Shown here piece by piece: positions 1 through 5,376 of a stretch of 6,099 bases of DNA (position 1 is the stretch's first letter; the number at the start of each line of letters is the position of its first letter). A model generated the notes under the pieces. It saw nothing but the letters and a program-made list of their open reading frames with translations, had not been told where the DNA came from and did not search any database. Origin of the DNA: an uncultured Cellvibrio sp. (GTDB lineage Bacteria; Pseudomonadota; Gammaproteobacteria; Pseudomonadales; Cellvibrionaceae); assembly GCA_946482385.1 (NCBI GenBank), contig CAMLRI010000146.1:1-6099 (forward strand). Direction: 5' to 3'. The translations under genes and the position numbers were made by a program.

Positions 1-315
1 GCCACCACCCTGGGGCTCAAGCCTGCCTATCGCATTGAACGTTTAAGTGGCCGCTATTTTGATATTGAGCAGGAAACTACCGCCAAGCGCACAGCCTATG
101 CCATTAACCAAAGTTATTACGGTTTGGATGTTTGGGCGCTGTTCAATAAAAATCCCAAGTGGGTTCCAGTCATGGATGCGGTCTATGGCTCCTCCACTTA
201 TTTACCCATGAAAGATAAGGCGCTATTTGAAGTAAGCATTAGCCATACCGGCTTGTTGGCGCGTCCCTTAAACGATGCAGCGCGCGAAGCGGTTAATTTG
301 TTAGATGACCATTAA
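1..315 (+). CDS. 3' end of an unrecognised gene (partial, truncated by window start)
   Basis: The reading frame is open from the first base to a TAA at 313-315, giving the last 104 residues of a protein whose start lies outside the window. The frame has no internal stop, has codon use like its neighbours, and ends 29 bp before the SohB start, so it is very likely a real gene. The tail contains several aromatic residues (YFDIE, QSYYGLDVWALF, NPKWVPVMDAVYG) followed by a more hydrophilic end (ARPLNDAAREAVNLLDDH). There is no obvious transmembrane segment in the visible part. I do not recognise the family and assign no function. No terminator lies between it and sohB, so the two may be co-transcribed. 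An internal ATG at 136 or 172 could be mistaken for a start, but the frame plainly continues upstream. Confidence 0.75.
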   Translation, partial: ATTLGLKPAYRIERLSGRYFDIEQETTAKRTAYAINQSYYGLDVWALFNKNPKWVPVMDAVYGSSTYLPMKDKALFEVSISHTGLLARPLNDAAREAVNLLDDH

Positions 316-332
316 TTTTTTTGAGTTAGCCT

Positions 333-336
333 GGAG
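333..336 (+). promoter_or_regulatory. ribosome binding site of sohB
   Basis: GGAG lies 8 bases before a TTG codon at 345-347. This site supports the TTG start, because the next in-frame methionine is residue 55, which would remove the membrane anchor. Confidence 0.65.
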
Positions 337-344
337 TTGATAGA

Positions 345-1427
345 TTGGAATTTTTAACTGAATACGGTTTGTTTTTGGCCAAGGTTGCCACTTTTGTGGT
401 GGCGATTGTTGTGTTGGTCGGCTTGTTGGTATCTATTGGCAGTCGCCACAAAAAAGGGGATAAGGGGCAAATCGAGGTCGTCAAGCTCAATGAAAAATAC
501 GAGCTAATGCGCGACACCCTGCGCGATGCCATGATGGATGACGAAGCCTATAAAGAATTCGAAAAAGCAGAAAAGAAACGCCTGAAGGCCGAAAAGGCCG
601 CCAAGAAAAAGGCGGCTAAAGAGGCCGCCAAGTCCGCCGCCGAGGCGCCAACGGAGGAGGCCCCAGCCGCTAAAAAACGTGTGTTTGTGCTGGACTTTCA
701 CGGCGATATCAAGGCCTCGGCTTGCGACAACCTGCGCGAAGAAATCACTGCTGTGCTGAGTTTGGCCAAGCCCAGCGATGAGGTGGTGGTAAAGGTAGAG
801 AGCGGCGGCGGCATGGTGCACAGTTACGGCTTGGCCTCCAGCCAACTGGCACGCATCACCAACAAGCAAATTCCCCTGACAGTGTGTGTCGACAAGGTGG
901 CGGCCAGCGGCGGTTACATGATGGCCTGTGTGGCCAATAAAATTGTCGCGGCGCCTTTTGCCATTCTGGGGTCCATTGGTGTTATTGCCCAGCTGCCCAA
1001 CTTCCACAAGCTGCTCAAGAAAAACGATATAGATTTTGAAATGTTCACTGCCGGTGAATACAAACGCACTGTGACCATGTTTGGTGAAAACACCGAAAAA
1101 GGCCGGGCCAAATTTGTAGAGGAACTGGAAGATACCCATGTGCTCTTTAAAGAATTTGTGGCCGAACACCGCCCCCAGGTGGATATTGCCAAGGTTGCCA
1201 CTGGCGAGGTTTGGTTTGGTCGCCGCGCCAAGGACGTCAACCTGATTGACGAGCTGCAAACCAGCGATGAATATCTGATGGCACAAGTAGATACAGCAGA
1301 AATTTACACAGTGGAATTCAGCTTCAAAAAATCCCTGCCGGAAAAGCTCGGCCTGGCTGCCCAGGGCGCGGTGGATAGGTTGCTGATGACCTGGTGGGAG
1401 CGAGTTAACCTCAGCCGCTGGTTCTGA
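345..1427 (+). CDS. sohB: SohB, inner-membrane S49-family serine protease
   Basis: SohB is a signal-peptide-peptidase-A-related serine protease (MEROPS S49), anchored in the inner membrane with its catalytic domain expected in the periplasm. In E. coli extra sohB suppresses loss of DegP, hence a presumed role in envelope protein turnover. The 360 residues compare with about 349 in E. coli. Residues 11-31 form one hydrophobic membrane segment, followed by basic residues (RHKKGDK). Residues 66-112 are a highly charged Lys/Glu/Ala stretch, probably a coiled coil or flexible spacer. The S49 domain begins near 112 (RVFVLDFHGDIKA). It holds VESGGGMVHSYG at 151-162, the nucleophile Ser188 in AASGGYMMA, the LGSIGVI turn at 208-214 and the general base Lys240 in EYKRTVTMFGE. 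This Ser-Lys dyad is as in other S49 enzymes. The start is TTG. It may share a transcript with the preceding gene, and a terminator follows. The family call is firm; the physiological substrate is not known from sequence. Confidence 0.95.
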   Translation: MEFLTEYGLFLAKVATFVVAIVVLVGLLVSIGSRHKKGDKGQIEVVKLNEKYELMRDTLRDAMMDDEAYKEFEKAEKKRLKAEKAAKKKAAKEAAKSAAEAPTEEAPAAKKRVFVLDFHGDIKASACDNLREEITAVLSLAKPSDEVVVKVESGGGMVHSYGLASSQLARITNKQIPLTVCVDKVAASGGYMMACVANKIVAAPFAILGSIGVIAQLPNFHKLLKKNDIDFEMFTAGEYKRTVTMFGENTEKGRAKFVEELEDTHVLFKEFVAEHRPQVDIAKVATGEVWFGRRAKDVNLIDELQTSDEYLMAQVDTAEIYTVEFSFKKSLPEKLGLAAQGAVDRLLMTWWERVNLSRWF

Positions 1428-1434
1428 TTTAACA

Positions 1435-1462
1435 AAAAACGGTGCTGCAAAGCGCCGTTTTT
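1435..1462 (+). terminator. intrinsic terminator of sohB
   Basis: An 11-12 bp stem (1435-1446 with 1451-1462, one G-T pair at 1443/1454) closes a GCAA tetraloop at 1447-1450. A run of T on the 3' side doubles as stem and U-tract. It begins 8 bp after the sohB stop and separates sohB from msrA. Confidence 0.85.
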
Positions 1463-1492
1463 GTTTGGGGTTGTCGCTTGTAGATTAAAAAT

Positions 1493-1500
1493 GGGGGGAG
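1493..1500 (+). promoter_or_regulatory. G-rich ribosome binding site of msrA
   Basis: Six G followed by AG lie 6 bases before the ATG at 1507. This fixes the msrA start. The run of six G is unusual but contains a full GGGGAG-type Shine-Dalgarno. Confidence 0.7.
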
Positions 1501-1506
1501 CAAAAA

Positions 1507-2043
1507 ATGTCGGTTAAAAAAATTGTCTTGGGTGGCGGCTGTTTTTGGTGTGTGGAAGCCGTATTCCTGCAGCTGCGCGGCGTGTTGTCGGTCGTTTCCG
1601 GCTATACCGGTGGACGTATAGCCAACCCCAGTTATGAGCGAATTTGCTCGGGCGCTACGGGCCACGCCGAGGTCATCGAGGTAACTTATGACAACAGCAT
1701 CATTAACCTGGAGGATTTACTGCAGGTTTTCTTTGCCACCCACGATCCCACCACCTTGAATCGCCAGGGCAATGACATAGGTACCCAGTATCGCTCGGTT
1801 ATTTTTTACAGCTCCGAAGACGAAAAAGCCTTGGCGGAAAAACTGATAGCCGAACTGGAGCAGCAGGGCACTTACGCCAACCCCATAGTGACCCAGCTTG
1901 AACCCCTAACGGCGTTTTATCCGGCCGAGGATTACCACCAAAATTATTTTGCGCGGAATCCGGCCAATGCTTACTGCCAATACGCTATTCCGCCCAAACT
2001 CAATAAGCTGGCCAGCAAATTTTCGGGTTTGCTGAAGCCCTAG
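1507..2043 (+). CDS. msrA: MsrA, peptide-methionine (S)-S-oxide reductase
   Basis: MsrA reduces the S-epimer of methionine sulfoxide in proteins and free methionine, using thioredoxin for recycling, and acts in the cytoplasm in repair of oxidative damage. At 178 residues it is a stand-alone, single-domain form with no MsrB fusion. The catalytic signature GGCFWCVE is at 10-17 with Cys12 as the sulfenic-acid-forming residue and Cys15 three residues later. Further family motifs are SGYTGG (31-36), the GHAEV block (52-56), HDPTTLNRQGNDIGTQYRS (79-97) and YHQNYF (143-148). Cys157 in NAYCQY is the likely resolving cysteine. No signal peptide is present. The gene stands alone: a terminator precedes it and another separates it from the convergent cysH. 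Its promoter must lie in the 44 bp between the sohB terminator and the ATG. TAGATT at 1481-1486 is a possible -10, but no clear -35 is seen. Confidence 0.97.
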   Translation: MSVKKIVLGGGCFWCVEAVFLQLRGVLSVVSGYTGGRIANPSYERICSGATGHAEVIEVTYDNSIINLEDLLQVFFATHDPTTLNRQGNDIGTQYRSVIFYSSEDEKALAEKLIAELEQQGTYANPIVTQLEPLTAFYPAEDYHQNYFARNPANAYCQYAIPPKLNKLASKFSGLLKP

Positions 2044-2064
2044 TCGGGTGGCAAGCACACTACA

Positions 2065-2092
2065 AAAAACGGCGCCCTGGGGCGCCGTTTTT
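2065..2092. terminator. bidirectional terminator between msrA and cysH
   Basis: A perfect 12-bp stem (2065-2076 with 2081-2092) encloses a 4-base loop (CTGG). The stem has a GC core (CGGCGCC) flanked by an A run on the left and a T run on the right, so it works as a terminator on both strands. It lies 21 bp after the msrA stop and 4 bp from the cysH stop, serving both convergent genes. Confidence 0.9.
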
Positions 2093-2096
2093 CGTT

Positions 2097-2822
2097 TTAT
2101 TTGTCCACATTGCCGGCATGTAAGCCGCATTCTTTTTTGGTGGCTTCCTCCCACCACCAGCGGCCTTCGCGTTCGTGTTGGCCGGGGGCGACAGGGCGGG
2201 TGCATGGCTCGCAGCCGATGGAGACAAAGCCGCGCTCATGCAGTTCGTTGTAGGGCACTTCGCACAGGCGGATATAGTCCCAAACTTCTTTGGATGTCCA
2301 GTTCGCCAGTGGGTTGAACTTGGTCAGGCGGGCGCCGGGGCGAGCGAAGAGTTTATCGTCCTGGATAACGGGAATATCGGTGCGGGTAGGGCTTTGGTCT
2401 TTGCGTTGGCCGGTAATCCAGGCATCCAGCGTCAGCAATTTATTGCGCAGCGGTTCAATTTTGCGGATGCCGCAGCACTCCTTGTGGTCATCCTCGTAAA
2501 AACTGAACAGACCTTTTTCGGCCACCAGTTTGCGCACCGCCTCACCATCGGGGGAAATCACATCGATCTTGATGCCGTAGTGCTTGCGCACCTTTTCGAT
2601 AAAACGGTAGGTCTCCGGGTGCAGGCGGCCCGTATCCAGGCAAAATACGGGCACATCGGGGCGATAGTTGCGCGCCATTTCAATCAGTACCACATCTTCG
2701 GCGCCGCTGAAGGAAATGGCGATATTGTCGAATTGGCTGAGGGCATATTTGAGGATTTTTTGCGGGCTTTCCTGTTGGAACTTTGTGTCCAGGTCGACGA
2801 CATTGATCAGGTTATCAGTCAT
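2097..2822 (-). CDS. cysH: CysH, assimilatory APS reductase (iron-sulfur type)
   Basis: This enzyme reduces activated sulfate to sulfite with thioredoxin in assimilatory sulfate reduction, in the cytoplasm. The 241 residues contain the nucleotide-binding motif SFSGAEDVV (37-45), [10 protein letters not shown] (62-71) and two cysteine pairs, Cys116-Cys117 (ECCGIRK) and Cys204/Cys207 (GCEPCTRP). The CC...CxxC set is known to bind a [4Fe-4S] cluster. It marks enzymes that use adenylyl sulfate (APS, EC 1.8.4.10) rather than PAPS, as in Pseudomonas and plants; E. coli CysH lacks it. Cys232 in ECGLH near the C-terminus is the catalytic cysteine that carries the thiosulfonate intermediate. The ATG is at 2822-2820, preceded by a weak purine stretch (GAGAAG) about 5 bases upstream. 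The gene converges on msrA and diverges from thrH. I recall the same cysH-thrH neighbourhood in Pseudomonas aeruginosa, which would make it an old arrangement. CysB control is expected from the pathway, but I could not pick out a binding site. Confidence 0.97.
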   Translation of the reverse strand: MTDNLINVVDLDTKFQQESPQKILKYALSQFDNIAISFSGAEDVVLIEMARNYRPDVPVFCLDTGRLHPETYRFIEKVRKHYGIKIDVISPDGEAVRKLVAEKGLFSFYEDDHKECCGIRKIEPLRNKLLTLDAWITGQRKDQSPTRTDIPVIQDDKLFARPGARLTKFNPLANWTSKEVWDYIRLCEVPYNELHERGFVSIGCEPCTRPVAPGQHEREGRWWWEEATKKECGLHAGNVDK

Positions 2823-2909
2823 GGCGGCTTCTCACGGTCAGTATATTTTTCAAATAAGTGCAGGATACCAGAGCAGGGCAGTGGCGCCCAAGCCGGGGAT
2901 GCAGTGGGT

Positions 2910-2938
2910 TTGCTTTGGCGCAGTAAAACGGGTAGATT
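2910..2938 (+). promoter_or_regulatory. candidate sigma70 promoter of thrH
   Basis: TTGCTT (2910-2915) and TAGATT (2933-2938) are spaced by exactly 17 bases and resemble TTGACA/TATAAT. Transcription would start near 2945, giving a leader of about 50 bases before the GTG of thrH. It lies in the 172-bp region between the divergent cysH and thrH genes. Confidence 0.5.
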
Positions 2939-2954
2939 GCCGGCCACCTTTTTG

Positions 2955-2975
2955 TGGGCCTTAAGCCCAGTTTTT
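2955..2975 (+). terminator. terminator-like hairpin in the thrH leader
   Basis: A 5-bp stem TGGGC/GCCCA (2955-2959 with 2965-2969) with a 5-base loop is followed one base later by five T (2971-2975). It sits between the candidate promoter and the ribosome binding site of thrH. The stem is short, so it may be a weak attenuator or chance. Confidence 0.25.
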
Positions 2976-2984
2976 AACCGTTTT

Positions 2985-2990
2985 GGAGGT
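2985..2990 (+). promoter_or_regulatory. ribosome binding site that fixes the thrH start
   Basis: GGAGGT lies 4 bases before GTG at 2995-2997. The alternative in-frame TTG at 2983 overlaps this Shine-Dalgarno and has none of its own, so GTG is the start. Confidence 0.85.
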
Positions 2991-2994
2991 CGCT

Positions 2995-3612
2995 GTGGAA
3001 ATTGCATGCCTGGATTTGGAAGGGGTATTAGTACCCGAGATTTGGATCGAATTCGCCAAGGTAACCGGCATTGAAGAGCTGAAAGCCACCACCCGCGACA
3101 TTCCCGATTACGACGTGCTGATGAAGCAACGCATCCGTATCCTGGAAGAGCACAAGCTGGGCCTGAAAGAAATTCAGGACGTTATCGCTACCCTTAAGCC
3201 CCTGGATGGCGCGGTGGAGTTTGTGGATTGGCTGCGCGAGCGCTTCCAGGTGATCATTCTCTCCGACACTTTTTACGAGTTCTCCCAACCGCTGATGCGC
3301 CAACTGGGTTTCCCCACCCTCTGGTGCCACCGCTTGAACATCGACGAGCGCGGCATGGTGGCAGGTTATACCCTGCGCCAAAAAGATCCCAAGCGCCAGT
3401 CAGTGCTGGCCCTGAAAACCCTTTATTACCGTGTGATTGCCGCGGGCGACTCCTACAACGACACCACCATGCTGGCTGAGGCCGATCAGGGTATTTTGTT
3501 CCATGCGCCGCAGAATGTGATCGACCAGTTCCCCCAGTTCCCCGCTGTTCACACCTACGAAGATTTGAAAAAAGAATTTATCAAAGCCAGTAACCGCGAG
3601 CTGAGCCTGTAG
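2995..3612 (+). CDS. thrH: ThrH, phosphoserine phosphatase / homoserine phosphotransferase
   Basis: ThrH is a HAD-superfamily enzyme characterised in Pseudomonas. It hydrolyses phosphoserine (last step of serine synthesis, like SerB) and can transfer the phosphate to homoserine, giving an entry to threonine. It acts in the cytoplasm. Starting at GTG 2995, the protein is 205 residues, which I recall as the P. aeruginosa ThrH length, and opens MEIACLDLEGVLVPE. Motif I is DLEG with the phosphoaspartate nucleophile Asp7; Glu9 stands where most HAD phosphatases have Asp, a ThrH feature. Motif II is Ser90 in LSDTFYEFS, motif III is Lys133 or Lys130 in RQKDPKRQS, and motif IV is GDSYND (151-156), which binds magnesium. 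The internal segment 31-48 (ATTRDIPDYDVLMKQR) is also typical of ThrH. The gene is divergent from cysH and ends in its own terminator, so it is probably monocistronic. Confidence 0.96.
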   Translation: MEIACLDLEGVLVPEIWIEFAKVTGIEELKATTRDIPDYDVLMKQRIRILEEHKLGLKEIQDVIATLKPLDGAVEFVDWLRERFQVIILSDTFYEFSQPLMRQLGFPTLWCHRLNIDERGMVAGYTLRQKDPKRQSVLALKTLYYRVIAAGDSYNDTTMLAEADQGILFHAPQNVIDQFPQFPAVHTYEDLKKEFIKASNRELSL

Positions 3613-3637
3613 TTTTTTTGGCATGGCTTTACCGCAG

Positions 3638-3670
3638 CGCCCAGGGGGAACACCCCTGGGCGTTTTCTTT
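3638..3670 (+). terminator. intrinsic terminator of thrH
   Basis: A perfect 10-bp GC-rich stem (3638-3647 with 3653-3662) closes a 5-base loop (GAACA) and is followed by TTTTCTTTTT-like sequence from 3663. It begins 26 bp after the thrH stop. Confidence 0.9.
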
Positions 3671-3706
3671 TGGGCCAAGAGTTACCTAAAGGATTGTTTG
3701 TAGAGG

Positions 3707-3724
3707 GGTAAAGGTCTGTTTACC
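3707..3724. promoter_or_regulatory. palindrome, candidate operator upstream of the pectate lyase gene
   Basis: GGTAAA (3707-3712) and TTTACC (3719-3724) form a perfect inverted repeat with a 6-base spacer, about 180 bp before the lyase ATG. A TATAAA at 3731-3736, preceded by TG, could be the -10 of the lyase promoter; the palindrome would then cover the -35 zone. A third copy of the arm, TTTACC, occurs at 3777-3782. The size fits a dimeric repressor site. The regulator is unknown. Confidence 0.35.
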
Positions 3725-3751
3725 AGGCTGTATAAATTGCCGGCACCATGA

Positions 3752-3770
3752 TATGGTTCGTGTGACCATA
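3752..3770. promoter_or_regulatory. second palindrome upstream of the pectate lyase gene
   Basis: TATGGT (3752-3757) and ACCATA (3765-3770) form a perfect 6-bp inverted repeat with a 7-base spacer. The TGGT...ACCA core resembles sites of GntR-type regulators, some of which (UxuR/ExuR) control uronate use in enteric bacteria, but the spacing differs from theirs. A smaller overlapping repeat, ACCAT-GAT-ATGGT, lies at 3745-3757. Function is inferred from position only. Confidence 0.3.
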
Positions 3771-3796
3771 AAAAAGTTTACCGCATAAGAATAAGC

Positions 3797-3867
3797 CTGC
3801 TGAACACAGCAGCAGATCCAACGGCAAAGGTAGCAAGCCAGGCGCGCCACAGGTTGCGCTGCGGCTT
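3797..3867 (+). other. leader with two possible RNA hairpins before the pectate lyase gene
   Basis: CTGCTG (3797-3802) and CAGCAG (3807-3812) form a 6-bp stem with an AACA loop. Further on, AAGCC (3835-3839) pairs with GGCTT (3863-3867) around an inner GCGC/GCGC stem (3842-3845 with 3856-3859). Neither is followed by a T run, so they are not terminators. They would fold in the 5' untranslated RNA if transcription starts near 3745. The rest of 3671-3903 contains no gene that I can support. Confidence 0.25.
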
Positions 3868-3903
3868 ACGGTCGATTAATCAACCCTTTGCAGAGATATA
3901 ACA

Positions 3904-5301
3904 ATGATCAAGACCAAATACCTGGGCGTTTTTCTGTTAACTGGCGGCCTAATAGCCTGTGGCGGCGGCTCCGGGGGCAATAACAATAGCGTTAGCAGCT
4001 TATCCAGCAGCAGTTCAAGTGCATTGAGTCTGGCCTCCAGCTCCCTGAGTAGTATTAGCACTAGTGCCAGCAGTAGCAGTTCCGTGGTTAGCAGCCTGTC
4101 CAGCAGCAGCCTGGAGGCCAGTAGCAGTTCCCTACCCGGTAGTTCCTCTATTCAATCAAGCGCTGAATCCAGCTCTGTGCAATCTAGCTCTGTGCAATCT
4201 AGCTCTGAACAGAGTAGCTCGGCAGCCCCCCTTTTGTCGCAAACCAATAACCCTGTATACGGTGAGCTCAACAATTACAAAAGCTGGTTGGCCAGCAGTG
4301 GCGATGCCGCGACCAAGTTGGCCGCCGATAAAACCCGTGCCGATAACATGATTAGCTGGCAAATGCCCCATGGCGGCTTTTACAAGTTTGGCGTGAGCAA
4401 GTACAACAGCCCCTGGAATGGTTCGGCCGCGCGCTCTGAGTGGACGGGAGCCGGCGGGGTAGAGCTGGGGACTATCGATAACGATGCCACTGTCTCCGAG
4501 CTGCTATTTTTGGCGGATGTTTACCAGCGCAGTGGCGATACTGTGTATCGCGATGCCGCGCGCAATGCGCTCGATTTTTTATTGACCATGCAGTACAGCT
4601 CGGGCGGTTGGCCCCAGGTGTACCCGGCGCGCACCGGCACCACCTACTCCAATTATGTAACCTTTAACGATAACGCCATGGCGCGTGTGTTGATTTTGTT
4701 GGACCAGGCCAGCAAAGCGGTTGCACCCTTAAATGGCGATTTGTTTACCAGCACCCAATTAACACAAATTGATGCGGCTATAGAATCGGGTGTTGAGTTC
4801 ATTCTTAACGCGCAAATTGTGCAGAATGATGTGCGCACTGTGTGGTGTGCCCAGCACGACCCTGTGACCTATGTGGCGCGCGGTGCCCGCTCTTATGAGT
4901 TGCCATCCAAAAGCGGAAAAGAATCTGTATTGGTAACGGCATTTTTGATGACCCGCCCGCAAACCCCGGAAGTAGAAACTGCCGTAAAAGCGGCTCTCGC
5001 TTGGTATCGCAGCGATAGCGTGAAAGTAGCCAACACCGCTTATATCAAACGCGCATCCAACAGCACCGACGATACTTACAACCCGATACAGGCGCAAACC
5101 GGCAGTACCATGTGGTATCGCTTCTACGATTTGGATGTGGACACGGGATTTTTTAGCGGCCGCTTGCCCACCGACAACCCACCGGGCACAGGCAAGCAAT
5201 ACAACATTATGGATATAGAAGTCGAGCGCCGTTACGGTTATGAGTGGGGCGGCAATTACGGCACCAGCTTGCTGAACTACGCCGCTAGCCTGGGCTATTA
5301 A
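3904..5301 (+). CDS. Surface lipoprotein pectate lyase, family PL10
   Basis: This enzyme cleaves polygalacturonate by calcium-dependent beta-elimination, part of plant cell wall breakdown. The 465 residues have three parts. Residues 1-19 are a lipoprotein signal with lipobox LIAC and acylated Cys19; the following Gly (not Asp) predicts outer-membrane sorting. Residues 20-108 are a Gly- then Ser-rich linker, over 60 percent serine. Residues 116-465 are the catalytic module with PL10 motifs: GTIDNDATVSELL (189-201), GGWPQVYP (234-241), YVTFNDNAM (251-259), WCAQHDP (314-320), ARSYELPSKSGKES (328-341), WYRFYDLD (404-411) and GYEWGGNYG (445-453). I recall Asp389, Asp451 and Arg524 as key residues of Cellvibrio Pel10A. 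Asp194, Asp256 and Arg329 here have exactly the same spacing (62 and 135), so Arg329 is the likely catalytic base. There is no carbohydrate-binding module. The ribosome site is weak (AGAGA, 3892-3896). The gene is monocistronic, between two terminators, with palindromes upstream that suggest regulation. Confidence 0.92.
   Translation: MIKTKYLGVFLLTGGLIACGGGSGGNNNSVSSLSSSSSSALSLASSSLSSISTSASSSSSVVSSLSSSSLEASSSSLPGSSSIQSSAESSSVQSSSVQSSSEQSSSAAPLLSQTNNPVYGELNNYKSWLASSGDAATKLAADKTRADNMISWQMPHGGFYKFGVSKYNSPWNGSAARSEWTGAGGVELGTIDNDATVSELLFLADVYQRSGDTVYRDAARNALDFLLTMQYSSGGWPQVYPARTGTTYSNYVTFNDNAMARVLILLDQASKAVAPLNGDLFTSTQLTQIDAAIESGVEFILNAQIVQNDVRTVWCAQHDPVTYVARGARSYELPSKSGKESVLVTAFLMTRPQTPEVETAVKAALAWYRSDSVKVANTAYIKRASNSTDDTYNPIQAQTGSTMWYRFYDLDVDTGFFSGRLPTDNPPGTGKQYNIMDIEVERRYGYEWGGNYGTSLLNYAASLGY
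4171..4200 (+). repeat. 15-bp tandem repeat inside the serine linker
   Basis: The unit AGCTCTGTGCAATCT occurs twice in perfect tandem (4171-4185, 4186-4200), and a third, diverged unit begins AGCTCTG at 4201. It encodes SSVQS repeats followed by SSEQS. The identity at silent positions points to recent slipped-strand duplication rather than old repeats. Confidence 0.8.
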
Positions 5302-5332
5302 TACAAAAGGCAATTAAGTTTTTGCCAAGCCC

Positions 5333-5367
5333 AAATCCCGCGCGGTCATTCGCGCGGGATTTTTTTT
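5333..5367 (+). terminator. intrinsic terminator of the pectate lyase gene
   Basis: A perfect 12-bp stem (5333-5344 with 5351-5362), GC-rich in its centre, closes a 6-base loop (GTCATT) and runs into eight T (5360-5367). It starts 31 bp after the lyase stop. For the convergent hydrolase gene it has only a short T tract on the minus strand, so termination there may be weaker. Confidence 0.9.
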
Positions 5368-5376
5368 GGCTAGGGC

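Noticed and set aside
504..1286. Minus-strand open frame (260 codons) inside sohB
   Set aside because: It is antisense to the conserved SohB catalytic domain, and its Phe/Gly/His-rich translation is what mirrored codons give.
2840..2845. TATACT on the minus strand as -10 of the cysH promoter
   Set aside because: It lacks a matching -35 and would start the transcript almost at the ribosome binding site. The cysH promoter is left unassigned, although an activator-dependent promoter without a good -35 remains possible.
2983..2994. Upstream TTG start for thrH adding four residues
   Set aside because: The TTG overlaps the GGAGGT Shine-Dalgarno that serves the GTG at 2995, and the GTG start gives the usual ThrH N-terminus and length.
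2175..3074. Long plus-strand open frame (299 codons) antisense to cysH and running into the thrH start
   Set aside because: It lies opposite a fully conserved cysH, starts in mid-gene, overlaps the thrH start in another frame, and its protein has no recognisable motif. Long antisense frames are common over GC-rich coding sequence.
3761..3776. TGTGA as a CRP (cAMP receptor) site before the pectate lyase gene
   Set aside because: Only one half-site is present; the position of the TCACA half holds AAAAG.
3988..4227. Serine-rich low-complexity stretch as a non-coding repeat or frameshift artefact
   Set aside because: The frame is continuous from the lipobox to the PL10 module, and mixed AGC/AGT/TCC serine codons show a true protein linker.
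4759..5313. Minus-strand open frame (184 codons) inside the pectate lyase gene
   Set aside because: It is antisense to well-conserved PL10 motifs, lacks a ribosome binding site I could see and has no family resemblance.
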